64,000 nucleotides of DNA. It comes from CAZLCK01 sp964558235 (GTDB lineage: Bacteria; Actinomycetota; Coriobacteriia; Coriobacteriales; CADBOM01). The position numbers and the translations under genes were made by a program. Under the pieces are notes generated by a model. That model saw only the letters and a program-made list of their open reading frames with translations, was not told where the DNA came from and did no database searches. Each line of letters opens with the position of its first letter. Position 1 is the stretch's first letter. Location of the stretch: the NCBI GenBank assembly GCA_964558235.1, contig CAZLCK010000002.1:1-64000 (forward strand), read 5' to 3'. Below, piece after piece: positions 52,050-61,150 of this stretch.

Positions 52050-53957
52050 GTGTCTACTAAACAGAAGAAGCTTCTAAGGCGTATTATTGTTGCCTTAGTT
52101 TTATTTGTCGTAATCTATTTCCTGCCTCTTAGTTTGTGGCTTCAATCTCCTTACGATCTCTACGTAGAGTTTGCATTATTTCTCATCCCCTATTTCATTG
52201 CTGGATACGATGTTTTATTAAGAGCTGCAAAAAATATTGGCCACGGACAGATTTTTGATGAAAACTTCTTAATGTCCATAGCTACTATTGGTGCATTTGC
52301 CCTCGTATTTTTTCCAGACACAGACCCTCATATGGCTGAAGGTGCTGCTGTCATGCTCTTTTATCAAATTGGAGAGCTCTTCCAAAGCTATGCTGTTGGT
52401 AAATCTAGAAAATCTATCGCAAAGATGATGGATATTGCACCTGATCATGCGAATGTAAAGCGTGAAGGGCAACTTTTGGAGGTTGATCCTTCTGAAGTAG
52501 CTATCGGTGAGACAATTGTCTGTAAACCTGGAGAACGCGTGCCCCTTGATGGAATCATTTTGACTGGCTCTTCTCAAATCGATACTTCGGCTCTTACAGG
52601 CGAGTCTGTGCCAAGAGTAGTTGAAGAGGGTTCAGAGGTTTTGTCTGGAAGCATCAACCTTTCTGGACTAATAGAGATCCAAGTAAATAAACAATATGAA
52701 GAGTCTACTGTAGCGCGTATTTTAGAGCTTGTTGAAGAGGCATCCGAGAAGAAGGCAAGGACTGAGAATTTTATAACTCGCTTTGCAAGATTTTATACCC
52801 CTATCGTTGTAATAGTTGCAGTTCTTCTTATGGTAGGACCTCCCCTAATTGCTGGACTTTCATGGAGTAGTTGGGTAGAACGCGGTCTAGTATTTTTGGT
52901 TGTTTCTTGTCCTTGTGCGCTTGTTATATCTGTCCCTCTTTCGTTCTTTGGTGGAATTGGAGGAGCATCCAAGCTTGGAATTCTTGTTAAGGGAGGCAAT
53001 TATTTTGAGGTTTTAGCTAAAGCTGACACAGTGGTCTTTGATAAAACTGGAACACTTACAGATGGTACGTTTGAGGTTGTAGCAATTCATGCTGAAGAGG
53101 ATCTTGATCCTAATTATGTCCTTTCTATTGCAGCACACGCAGAGGCATATTCTGATCATCCAATTGCCATTTCAATTAGAGAAGCCTATTCGGGCGAGAT
53201 CAATCATGAGATTATTGAAGAGGTCTCCGAAAAGGGAGGTCATGGGGTTAGTGCAACAATTGACAAACATGTGGTCATTGTTGGAAATGACAAGCTCATG
53301 AGGGAGAATAATATTGAATTTAATGATTGTGATCTAACTGGAACAATTTTACATATCTCTTATGACGGCAGATATATTGGACATATTGTTATTGCAGATG
53401 TTATTAAAAAGAATGCAAAAGAAGCTATTGATGACCTTCGTAAGGTAGGCATCAAGCGAACTTATATGCTTACTGGTGATCGACTCGAAGTTGCAAAAGC
53501 TGTTGCATCAGAGATCGGAATCGATGAAGTACACGCTCAGTTATTACCTCAAGGAAAAGTTGATTTCATTGAAGAGTTGATAAATAAGCAAAATGATTCT
53601 TCTCGACTTGCTTTTGTTGGTGATGGAATTAATGATGCTCCTGTCCTAACAAGATCAGATGTTGGAATTGCAATGGGTGCTGTTGGCTCTGATGCAGCTA
53701 TTGAAGCTGCCGATATCGTTTTGGTAGACGACAATCCAAAAAGAATTGCACAAGCTATTCATATATCTAAAAAGACAGTCAAAATCGTTTGGCAAAATAT
53801 TATCTTTGCTATTGGCGTTAAAGTCCTAATTATGATTTTAGCCGGATTTGGACTTGCTAATATGTGGGAAGCTGTTTTTGGAGATGTTGGAGTTACAGTT
53901 ATAGCAATAATTAATGCAATGCGAGCAATGAATGTTTCAAAATTCGCAAGGCACTAA
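52050..53957 (+). CDS. Cd2+/Zn2+-type P1B ATPase (CadA/ZntA-like)
   Basis: 635 residues. Membrane ion site Cys287-Pro-Cys289 (VSCPCALVISVPLSFFGGIGG), phosphorylated Asp331 in VVFDKTGTLTDGT, TGES at ~184, HP locus SDHPIAISI, GDGINDAPVL hinge, and last helix LANMWEAVFGDVGVTVIAIINAMRAM, whose D-V-G form marks the Zn/Cd/Pb class. The N-terminus lacks an HMA domain; the 72-residue protein upstream may supply it. The start is a GTG at 52050 after GGTGAG. Exports divalent soft metals. Confidence 0.95.
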   Translation: MSTKQKKLLRRIIVALVLFVVIYFLPLSLWLQSPYDLYVEFALFLIPYFIAGYDVLLRAAKNIGHGQIFDENFLMSIATIGAFALVFFPDTDPHMAEGAAVMLFYQIGELFQSYAVGKSRKSIAKMMDIAPDHANVKREGQLLEVDPSEVAIGETIVCKPGERVPLDGIILTGSSQIDTSALTGESVPRVVEEGSEVLSGSINLSGLIEIQVNKQYEESTVARILELVEEASEKKARTENFITRFARFYTPIVVIVAVLLMVGPPLIAGLSWSSWVERGLVFLVVSCPCALVISVPLSFFGGIGGASKLGILVKGGNYFEVLAKADTVVFDKTGTLTDGTFEVVAIHAEEDLDPNYVLSIAAHAEAYSDHPIAISIREAYSGEINHEIIEEVSEKGGHGVSATIDKHVVIVGNDKLMRENNIEFNDCDLTGTILHISYDGRYIGHIVIADVIKKNAKEAIDDLRKVGIKRTYMLTGDRLEVAKAVASEIGIDEVHAQLLPQGKVDFIEELINKQNDSSRLAFVGDGINDAPVLTRSDVGIAMGAVGSDAAIEAADIVLVDDNPKRIAQAIHISKKTVKIVWQNIIFAIGVKVLIMILAGFGLANMWEAVFGDVGVTVIAIINAMRAMNVSKFARH

Positions 53958-53980
53958 ATATTCACAGAGTACTAAATCAT

Positions 53981-54018
53981 TGGCTCTGTAAAAGCAAAAC
54001 CTTGTTTTTACAGAGCCA
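53981..54018 (+). terminator. Terminator after the P-type ATPase gene
   Basis: TGGCTCTGTAAAA (53981-53993) pairs perfectly with TTTTACAGAGCCA (54006-54018), loop 12 nt, followed by TTCTTTC. It may also serve the converging GGGtGRT operon. Confidence 0.85.
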
Positions 54019-54089
54019 TTCTTTCAAAAAATCAAAATAGACAGTTAGGTTTTTCAAATAAATTAATAAAAAGTAAATAGATAATCTGA

Positions 54090-55097
54090 CTATCTATTTA
54101 AAGCTTGATCGACAGCAACAGCGACAGCTACAGTGGCGCCAACCATAGGATTATTGCCCATCCCAATGAATCCCATCATCTCAACATGAGCCGGAACTGA
54201 TGAAGATCCAGCGAACTGAGCATCAGAATGCATTCTACCCATGGTGTCTGTCATTCCATAAGACGCAGGGCCCGCTGCCATGTTATCGGGGTGTAAAGTT
54301 CTTCCTGTTCCGCCGCCAGAAGCAACAGAGAAGTACTTCTTACCCTTCTCGGTAGATAGTTTTTTGTATGTTGCAGCTACAGGATGTTGGAATCTTGTGG
54401 GATTAGTTGAGTTTCCTGTAATCGAAACATCAACATCTTCAAATTCCATGATTGCAACACCTTCACGAACATCATCTGCACCAAAGCATCTCACATCTCC
54501 ACGCTCGCCTGAACTATATCTTTTTTCTCGCACAATAGAAAGTTCTCCAGTTGCGTAATCAAAGCTAGTCTGTACATATGTAAATCCATTGATGCGTGAA
54601 ATAATTTGAGCGGCATCTTTTCCAAGTCCATTTAAGATAACGCGTAAAGGCTCTGTTCTTGCTTTATTTGCATTCTTAACAATACCAATTGCGCCTTCTG
54701 CTGCAGCAAAGCTCTCATGGCCTGCCAAAAATGCAAAGCAGGTTGTCTCTTCACGAAGAAGCATAGCTCCTAAGTTTCCATGTCCTAATCCAACTTTTCT
54801 ATCTTCAGCAACAGAACCTGGAATACAAAAAGCTTGTAGCCCAATTCCGATCTTTTCTGCAGCTTCTGCAGCACTTTTAATACCGGATTTAATTGCAATA
54901 GCAGCGCCAGCTGTATATGCCCACGCAGCATTTTCAAAACAAATTGGTTGAACACCTTTGACAATGTCATATGGAAGAGTCTTCATACCAGCTTGAGCAC
55001 AAACGTCCCTTGCAGCTTCAAGGCTATCAATTCCGTAATTGCTAAGCTCTGCGCTGATCTTGTGGATTCTTCGCTCTTTGCCTTCAAAATCAGCCAT
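54090..55097 (-). CDS. GGGtGRT family protein
   Basis: 335 residues. The family is named after the motif seen here as SGGGTGRTLHPDNMAAGPASYGMTDTMG near residue 265. Other conserved parts: GKERRIHKISAELSNYGI, LGHGNLGAMLLREETTCFAFLAGHESFAAAEG, RFQHPVAATYKK and AHVEMMGFIGMGNNPMVGATVAVAVAVDQAL. No reaction is known to me; proteins of this family commonly accompany a NifU-like scaffold, as here 4 bp upstream. AGAGG lies before the ATG. No signal peptide. Confidence 0.88.
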   Translation of the reverse strand: MADFEGKERRIHKISAELSNYGIDSLEAARDVCAQAGMKTLPYDIVKGVQPICFENAAWAYTAGAAIAIKSGIKSAAEAAEKIGIGLQAFCIPGSVAEDRKVGLGHGNLGAMLLREETTCFAFLAGHESFAAAEGAIGIVKNANKARTEPLRVILNGLGKDAAQIISRINGFTYVQTSFDYATGELSIVREKRYSSGERGDVRCFGADDVREGVAIMEFEDVDVSITGNSTNPTRFQHPVAATYKKLSTEKGKKYFSVASGGGTGRTLHPDNMAAGPASYGMTDTMGRMHSDAQFAGSSSVPAHVEMMGFIGMGNNPMVGATVAVAVAVDQALNR

Positions 55098-55101
55098 AGG
55101 A

Positions 55102-55794
55102 TTATTCCTCTCTCGGGTCGATATACTTTACAGCTTCGTCAAACCTTCCATATCTTCCCGAAGCGCCTTCCAAAGCTTCATTGGCATCCTTACCTGCTCG
55201 GATTGCCTCCATCATCTTTCCAAGATTGACATATTCATAGCCGATAATTTCATCATCTTCATCAATAGCAAGCTTGGTCACATACCCTTCGGTTACTTCA
55301 AGATATCTAGAACCTTTTGCTTTAGTTCCATAGGTTGTTCCAATCATGGAACGATCTCCCTTTCCAAGATCATCCATAGCGGCACCAATTGGAAGTCCGT
55401 CCTCAGAAAATGCAGTTTGGGAGCGTCCGTAGACTATCTGCAAGAATAGTTCACGCATTGCAACATTGATTGCATCACAAACCAAATCTGTATTGAGTGC
55501 TTCAAGAATTGTCTTTCCAGGTAAAATCTCAGAAGCCATAGCGGCAGAGTGTGTCATTCCTGAACAACCGATAGTCTCAATAAGAGCCTCTTCGATAATT
55601 CCATCTTTTACATTTAACGTAAGTTTGCAAGCTCCTTGTTGAGGGGCACACCACCCAACTCCATGAGTAAGGCCTGAGATATCAGATATCTCACGTGCTT
55701 TGACCCACTTACCCTCCTCAGGGATGGGGGCTGGCCCATGACATGCGCCCTGTGCGAGTGGGTACATATTTTCGATCTGAGTAGAATAGATCAA
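55102..55794 (-). CDS. NifU/IscU-like iron-sulfur scaffold protein (GGGtGRT partner)
   Basis: 230 residues. WCAPQQGACKLTLNVKDGIIEEALIETIGCSGMTHSAAMASEILPGKTILEAL is an IscU/NifU-N-like layout with conserved cysteines, and the C-terminal part (ITEGYVTKLAIDEDDEIIGYEYVNLGKMMEAI) has an extra domain. It likely carries or transfers an Fe-S cluster or a metal to the GGGtGRT protein, with which it forms a two-gene operon. The start is a TTG at 55794 with AAAGGG about 9 nt upstream; an ATG at codon 10 is the alternative but would lose conserved residues. Function of the pair is unresolved. Confidence 0.82.
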   Translation of the reverse strand: MIYSTQIENMYPLAQGACHGPAPIPEEGKWVKAREISDISGLTHGVGWCAPQQGACKLTLNVKDGIIEEALIETIGCSGMTHSAAMASEILPGKTILEALNTDLVCDAINVAMRELFLQIVYGRSQTAFSEDGLPIGAAMDDLGKGDRSMIGTTYGTKAKGSRYLEVTEGYVTKLAIDEDDEIIGYEYVNLGKMMEAIRAGKDANEALEGASGRYGRFDEAVKYIDPREE

Positions 55795-56033
55795 TGCTCC
55801 ATACCCTTTCTAATCCTGATTTTTCATAGTCAAAAAAGATCTTGATTGCTTTATAAGATTGTAAAAATAAAGTTATATTTTTATCAATAATTGTACAACT
55901 TGCCAAACAACGAACATCATTGCAACTGGCAGAAGTCATCACTAAATCATAAAACAATGATCAATATAATCTTTGATAAATCGATTACCTATCCTCTTGT
56001 ATATATTGTTTTAGATCGAAATCATTGAGCTAA

Positions 56034-56663
56034 ATGTCAGATAAATACGTCAAACGTATCTCATGTGGAATAGACAATTGTTATGTGGTTCGTCAAGGAA
56101 CACATGCAATTTTGGTAGATACATGCAGAAGGTCTAATAGAACAAAAATTTTAAAGGCAGCTAAAGATGAGGCTGTTTCGTTGATAGTTTTAACTCATGG
56201 TCATTATGACCACATTGCAAATGCAAGAGTTATCGCTGAAACGCTAGATATTCCGATAGCCATGCATTCGGCAGATGTAGATATGATTTCAGATAATAAA
56301 ATTCAAAAAATGCATGCAAACACTTTGCTTGGTTATCTGCTTTTGCTATTTAATAAGTTTTTTATCCCAGTAAATAAGATCGATCAATTCTATCCTGATT
56401 TATTTTTGCAAGAAGGTGACTCGCTTAAGCCTTTTGGTATCGATGCTCAAATAATTGAATTACCTGGGCATACGATGGGATCTATTGGTTTGGATATCTG
56501 GGGTACAGATTTAATAGTTGGTGATGCTTGTATGCCAAGTTGTAAGGATTATAGAACCACTATTTATGGCAACAGAAGGCACATGGAAAGCTCTCTCCAT
56601 CGCGTAATTAGCATTGGAAAACGCACAATCCATTGCGGACATGGGAAGACTATATTTAATTAG
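56034..56663 (+). CDS. MBL-fold metallo-hydrolase
   Basis: 209 residues. Zinc motif His55-x-His57-x-Asp59-His60 (LTHGHYDHIAN), followed by ELPGHTMGSIGL, IVGDACMP and a final TIHCGHGKTI. It is in the group with hydroxyacylglutathione hydrolase-like proteins, but a specific substrate cannot be assigned. The initial NCYVV-x-x-G-x-x-A-I-L-V-D-T pattern is standard. It is isolated, with a 371-bp distance to the divergently transcribed Fe-S scaffold frame. Confidence 0.88.
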   Translation: MSDKYVKRISCGIDNCYVVRQGTHAILVDTCRRSNRTKILKAAKDEAVSLIVLTHGHYDHIANARVIAETLDIPIAMHSADVDMISDNKIQKMHANTLLGYLLLLFNKFFIPVNKIDQFYPDLFLQEGDSLKPFGIDAQIIELPGHTMGSIGLDIWGTDLIVGDACMPSCKDYRTTIYGNRRHMESSLHRVISIGKRTIHCGHGKTIFN

Positions 56664-56715
56664 TCTTTAGACGCTCTCCCCTTTTCTCACTAGTCCTACT
56701 TTTATCTTAATTTTT

Positions 56716-56749
56716 GGCTCTGTTAACCCAGCGTGGATATAACAGAGCC
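56716..56749. terminator. Inverted repeat between convergent genes
   Basis: GGCTCTGTTA (56716-56725) pairs with TAACAGAGCC (56740-56749) over a 14-nt loop between the MBL and homocysteine methyltransferase stop codons. No strong T-run follows on either strand. The GGCTCTGT stem repeats that of the terminator at 53981-54018. Confidence 0.6.
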
Positions 56750-56762
56750 TAATTCTTAATTT

Positions 56763-57965
56763 TTAAATCAACACAGCACCATATTTTGCACAGACAGTTT
56801 TTAATGCAGAATTATTAATATCACCATTTACAAAAGCAATTCCTGAATAAAGTTTTAAATAGATGTCCAGTCTTTGAAGATCGTTTTTTGATTCAAATTG
56901 ATTATCAGATTCAAAAACAATAGGCGCTAAAGTAGTTAGTTCCAAAATATCCCACTTTTCAGTCGAACTATCTGAACAATCAACTCTTTCATAATCGTCA
57001 AAATTACATTGATTTGTATTCACCTGAACAACATCGCTCATAGATGCAAGATTAACTAATGAATCTTTGCCGCTACTTTTAGAATGTACATTATGCATGT
57101 TGCGATATGGTTGAGCTTCTTTTAAGACAACTGCGATCTCTTTTGTAAATGTTGGGTCGCTACCACAACAAGATCCAATAATTGTGGCTCCAACACCAAC
57201 ATAATCAAGAGCAAAAGAGGCCATCTCTTCTGGAGTGCCTGGATATATAACAGAACCATCCTCTTTTAAAATTGGAAGGCCAGCATTTGGCTGAACAATC
57301 AGCGGAAGTGCTGTTTGAGAGATCATCTCTTGGATAATCTTCAATGCTTCCTTAGGGCCTAGGCCACAATTCATCCCAACAGCATCAACACCAAGCTTTT
57401 CGCAAATTAAAGCTGCTGCTGCAGGTGTTGTTGAAGAGAGTGGCATCCTTGAATCTGTATTAAAAGTACAACTTGCAATTATTGGTAAATCAGTACAGTC
57501 TTTGATAGCTAAAATTGCACACCTAATGTCGGCTATATCAATAAAAGTTTCAAGCAATATTGCATCGGGTTTTCTGCTCACAAGAGCTTCTACATGTCGT
57601 CTGTAGGCATCGTAAGCTGTTTCAAAACTAGTCGATCCTAATGGTTCTAATACCAAAGCGCATGGTCCTACATCACCAAAGACAAGCCCATCGGGATTGC
57701 CCTTACGTGCTAGATCAACTGAAGCCTTAACCATTTTGGCTGCTAAAGCTTGATCATTTTTATCATCCGATGTACAGATCGAAAAAGAGTTTGTTGTCGC
57801 ACAAGTTGCTCCAGCTTTGTAGTATTGCCTATGGGTATCGACAATAGCTTGCGGATTTTCGAGATTTAGATAGGCAGAATTATCCTTTGGATCTAACCCC
57901 TGACGTAAAAGCATTGTGCCCATAGCGCCTTCGCTGATATAGATTTGATTAGCAAGATCTAGCAC
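56763..57965 (-). CDS. Homocysteine S-methyltransferase domain protein with a short C-terminal extension
   Basis: 400 residues. Residues 1-285 form the MetH/BHMT-type TIM barrel with zinc cysteines Cys200 (AVGMNCGLGPKEAL) and Cys266/Cys267 (IIGSCCGSDP), and the start EGAMGTMLLRQGL. Residues ~285-400 do not fit a known complete domain; the last 39 (LQRLDIYLKLYSGIAFVNGD ... KTVCAKYGAVLI) resemble the pterin-binding domain of MetH, where similar GIAxxN and AKKYGA elements occur, but most of that domain is absent. It may use a methyl donor on a separate corrinoid protein. GTG start at 57965 after GGAG. Confidence 0.82.
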   Translation of the reverse strand: MLDLANQIYISEGAMGTMLLRQGLDPKDNSAYLNLENPQAIVDTHRQYYKAGATCATTNSFSICTSDDKNDQALAAKMVKASVDLARKGNPDGLVFGDVGPCALVLEPLGSTSFETAYDAYRRHVEALVSRKPDAILLETFIDIADIRCAILAIKDCTDLPIIASCTFNTDSRMPLSSTTPAAAALICEKLGVDAVGMNCGLGPKEALKIIQEMISQTALPLIVQPNAGLPILKEDGSVIYPGTPEEMASFALDYVGVGATIIGSCCGSDPTFTKEIAVVLKEAQPYRNMHNVHSKSSGKDSLVNLASMSDVVQVNTNQCNFDDYERVDCSDSSTEKWDILELTTLAPIVFESDNQFESKNDLQRLDIYLKLYSGIAFVNGDINNSALKTVCAKYGAVLI

Positions 57966-57998
57966 AAATTCTCCTAAACATTTCTATGTATGCTTACA

Positions 57999-59438
57999 TT
58001 ATCTAAATGATGAGCAGAGCCTATATATCGCATGGACATAAATTCTGAATGCTTGCTTTAGAAGCTCTTCGCTTACACCTTCATCTGGACCATGCATACT
58101 TCCAATCCAGTCAGGCTTTTCCTCACTAGCTTTTCCTGGACCAAAGCTTGCTGCATTCTTAAAAAGACGCGCATAAGTTCCACCGCCCATCGTAAAGGGC
58201 TTTGCATTCTCTTTGGTTACATCATTGTAAGCATCGAGCAAGGCTCGAATTGGTTTGGACTTAGGATCTACTAAAAAGACGGGCTTATGCATTGTCTTTT
58301 CTATCTTTACATCTGAGTCAAAGATCTTATGAAGCTGGGTTTTAATTTTTTCTTCTGTTATAGAAGTTGGATATCTGATATCAAGAGTTTGAGTGACATT
58401 TTGTTTCTGCATTTTTATTAACCCGCAGGTCACAGAGAGTGGATCAAAATGTTCATCTGAACATTGAATTTCCAAAGATCTTCCATCGTAAAATTTGCAA
58501 ATCTTTGCAATGATTTGCAAAAAGTTAGCTAATTTACCTTCAACAATTTTATTATCGATGAGATATTTCAAAAGAATCCCAATTGCATTAATTCCCAAAT
58601 CGGGAGTCGAAGCATGAGCGCTTTTTCCGTGAGCTGTAATCTTCGTGGTATTTATATCGATAGCTTCAAGTTCTATGTTATTTTCATTTGGAAATTTTTT
58701 AATATTTTGAGCAACAGTAGCAAAAGCAAGACCAGGAACAGCATTTACAGCCATTCCGCCATCTATAGAGATCAGCTTACAATCCGAAGGGATATCGCGA
58801 CTTAACTCGTAATTTAAGATCCCCTTCTCTCCATAGCAGACGGGAAAGGATGCATCTGGTGTAAAAAGAAAATCTGGATCTGGATAGTTCTTTTTGTACC
58901 ATAAGACATCTTGCATGCCCGTTTCTTCATTGCACCCAATTAAAAAGCGTAGATCTGACTCTAGTTTTATGCCCATTTGAGCCCAAAAACTACCTGCATG
59001 TAGAGCAATTATTGTAGGACCTTTGTCATCAAATATGCCACGTCCAATTAAATATCCATCTTTTCGAGTAAGGCTAAATGGATCAAAATTCCAATCGGGA
59101 CCAGCAGGAACTACATCAACATGCCCTATAATTCCAACCTGCTTATCGGAATCTCCTTCTAGATCAGCAATGCCGATATACCCATCGCAATCTTTTGTCA
59201 AATATCCTAGTCTCTCTGCAATTTCAAGTGCGACATCTAGGGCATCTTTAGGCCCTTTGCCAAATGGTGCACCTTTTGATGCACAAGATAAATCCTCTAC
59301 ACTCTCGATTGCAATTAAACTAGCTATATCGGCAAGAACGGTTTGCCAATTATCTTCAAGGTATTCATCAATCTTGCTATCTATTAGCTCATTTGAAATA
59401 TTTTTATTAGCTTGGTTTTTATAAAAGTTTTGCTGCAT
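57999..59438 (-). CDS. Sapep-type M20 dipeptidase
   Basis: 479 residues from the ATG at 59438, which has GGAG nearby; the longer frame adds ten poor residues. M20 metallopeptidase: IGIIGHVDVVPAGPDWNFDPFSLTRKDGYLIGRGIFDDKGP gives His and bridging Asp ligands, LIGCNEETGM the catalytic Glu pair, and a late His in WIGSMHGPDEGVSEELL. The lid domain ANSxH-like KITAHGKSAHASTPDLGINA is typical of PepV/Sapep dipeptidases. It probably breaks down dipeptides in the cytoplasm. No signal peptide. Confidence 0.92.
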   Translation of the reverse strand: MQQNFYKNQANKNISNELIDSKIDEYLEDNWQTVLADIASLIAIESVEDLSCASKGAPFGKGPKDALDVALEIAERLGYLTKDCDGYIGIADLEGDSDKQVGIIGHVDVVPAGPDWNFDPFSLTRKDGYLIGRGIFDDKGPTIIALHAGSFWAQMGIKLESDLRFLIGCNEETGMQDVLWYKKNYPDPDFLFTPDASFPVCYGEKGILNYELSRDIPSDCKLISIDGGMAVNAVPGLAFATVAQNIKKFPNENNIELEAIDINTTKITAHGKSAHASTPDLGINAIGILLKYLIDNKIVEGKLANFLQIIAKICKFYDGRSLEIQCSDEHFDPLSVTCGLIKMQKQNVTQTLDIRYPTSITEEKIKTQLHKIFDSDVKIEKTMHKPVFLVDPKSKPIRALLDAYNDVTKENAKPFTMGGGTYARLFKNAASFGPGKASEEKPDWIGSMHGPDEGVSEELLKQAFRIYVHAIYRLCSSFR

Positions 59439-59553
59439 TTTATCTCCTGCGCAAAACATCGTTATCAATAATTAAGATTGTCTGTATTTTCTATTCTACT
59501 AAGATAATTGTCATTAATGATTTATCAAGCGGACAAATAACATTTAGGTATCA

Positions 59554-60408
59554 ATGGTTACAAATCTTTGCAAAAGACGTAAAAACTCATACAAAATAAT
59601 AGAGTCGATAGATGTTTTAGCTACAGGAGATCTACCTGCATACAAACTAATATATAAACAAAATCTTAAAAATATTAGGCTTTCGTTTAATAAAAATTTT
59701 GGATCATTTACAGTATGCGCACCAAAATCAGCTAGCAGATCAGATATAGAAAAATTTTTAAAATCTAAACAAAGATGGATCGATAAATCTTTAAAGTCCT
59801 TTGCTTTGGCAATAAAACACGAACCTATCGATTTTATCGACGGTGAAAAAATCACAATTTGGGGAGAAATTTCAACTTTAAGAATTGTTAAAGCTAAAAA
59901 TAATTCTAGAGGTTACCTCTTAAAAAATGGATCGACCATTGTACGAACAAGTTTCAGTTCTATCGAAAGTGCATATTCTTTGGAATACTTGGACACTGCT
60001 GATAAATCTATCACAACTAAACTCTCTAATTCGGGCAAAGAATTGTATCTAATAACACAAGAGCCACATAATATTGAGAAGCTTAAATTACTTTGGAACA
60101 ACTTTTTAAATGATGAGCTAAAAGCTCAAATTGACAAGAGATTAAATTATTTTGAAAGCATTACTGGGCTAAAATGCGAGAGTTATTCGATTAGAAAAAT
60201 GAAAACACGATGGGGATCTTGCACACCTGCAACTAAAAAGATTCGCTTTTCAAATAAGCTTGCTCTCTATCCCCCACAATGTTTAGACATGGTTATAGTT
60301 CATGAGCTTGGACATATCAAATTTCCAAATCACGGTAGCGGTTTTAAAGAACATATGGGCAAATATTATCCAAACTACAAGTGTGCTGAAAAGCTTTTAA
60401 AAAATTAG
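59554..60408 (+). CDS. YgjP-like metallopeptidase (SprT/M48-related, DUF45)
   Basis: 284 residues. The C-terminal part has KMKTRWGSCTPATKKIRFSNKLALYPPQCLDMVIVHELGHIKFPNH with His250-Glu251-x-x-His254 and a third ligand at His260. The N-terminal half (YKLIYKQNLKNIRLSFNK...VCAPKSASRSDIEKFLKSKQRWI) is the typical strand-and-helix lead of the family. It is about 50 residues longer than many members, through a middle insert (residues ~125-165). Physiological substrate unknown. TTAGG is upstream of the ATG. Confidence 0.88.
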   Translation: MVTNLCKRRKNSYKIIESIDVLATGDLPAYKLIYKQNLKNIRLSFNKNFGSFTVCAPKSASRSDIEKFLKSKQRWIDKSLKSFALAIKHEPIDFIDGEKITIWGEISTLRIVKAKNNSRGYLLKNGSTIVRTSFSSIESAYSLEYLDTADKSITTKLSNSGKELYLITQEPHNIEKLKLLWNNFLNDELKAQIDKRLNYFESITGLKCESYSIRKMKTRWGSCTPATKKIRFSNKLALYPPQCLDMVIVHELGHIKFPNHGSGFKEHMGKYYPNYKCAEKLLKN

Positions 60409-60500
60409 CTAGAAGCCAAGCTATTTTTAGACCAACATCTATTCCTTAAATGATTAGTAAAAGTATCAGATTTCCAAGAAAACTACGGTTGAATGTACAA

Positions 60501-60941
60501 CTAACTTTTTACAAATTTCATAACTTGTTGTTGATACTCAAATATCAACATCTCAGTTTCGTCATCATAATCAATTTGAAATTGTCCGCCATCAGATGTA
60601 GAAGTTAATACAATTGCACTGTCATCATCGTTAGCTTCCCAAATTAAAGAAAGGCCAGAAAGAGGATCGGTATCTAATGAGCTAAAGGTTGCGCTACCAT
60701 CAGAATTTAGATGAAGCGTCATTATATCGGCTCCGCTAGATCCAAGTGCACTAAAGTTCTCATCGTTATAAACAGTTCCATCGGCATTTTGATATTCAGA
60801 CAATATCCATGTGCCTTCAAAATTTACCTTGTACGTTGCAGAACAGCCTGCCAAAATGAACATACTTAAAAGAAGTGCAAAAACAATTGAAACAAAAGAA
60901 GTTATTAAATATTGATTTAAATAAAACTTAGATTTTTTCAT
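60501..60941 (-). CDS. Lipoprotein with a beta-strand domain
   Basis: 146 residues. N-terminal KK, hydrophobic YLITSFVSIVFALLLSMFIL and lipobox LAGC (Cys33) give a lipoprotein signal. The rest is acidic and Gly/Ser/Asp-rich (NFEGTWILSEYQNADGTVYNDENF ... HLNSDGSATFSSL ... YDDETEMLIFEYQQQ), probably a small beta-barrel. The layout FxGTWxxxxxxxxDG...LxLNSDGxAxxxx...WExxxDSxxL matches the lipoprotein at 63619-64000, so the two are likely paralogues. Function unknown. Confidence 0.85.
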   Translation of the reverse strand: MKKSKFYLNQYLITSFVSIVFALLLSMFILAGCSATYKVNFEGTWILSEYQNADGTVYNDENFSALGSSGADIMTLHLNSDGSATFSSLDTDPLSGLSLIWEANDDDSAIVLTSTSDGGQFQIDYDDETEMLIFEYQQQVMKFVKS

Positions 60942-61150
60942 GAAAAATTCCCCAAATTAATCTATATCAAATCCGTTTTAATTAAGATTCAAAAATTTCG
61001 TATCTTTATTTATTTTAAATCAATCTAACAAATAGAAGCTTTTACCGGTTTATGAATACAACATACCAAATATATGGAGCATTTATGAATCTATTGAAAT
61101 ATCTTAGTTAGGTTGGTTCTAGGACTATGGACTAAAGAAAGGAATTATTG

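Noticed and set aside
60501..60941. Secreted enzyme reading of the lipoprotein
   Set aside because: No catalytic motif is visible; only a lipobox and an acidic beta-rich domain.
61085..61111. 8-codon frame MNLLKYLS before hppA with GGAG 5 nt upstream
   Set aside because: Too short to judge; no hairpin or terminator follows that would make it a leader peptide for attenuation.
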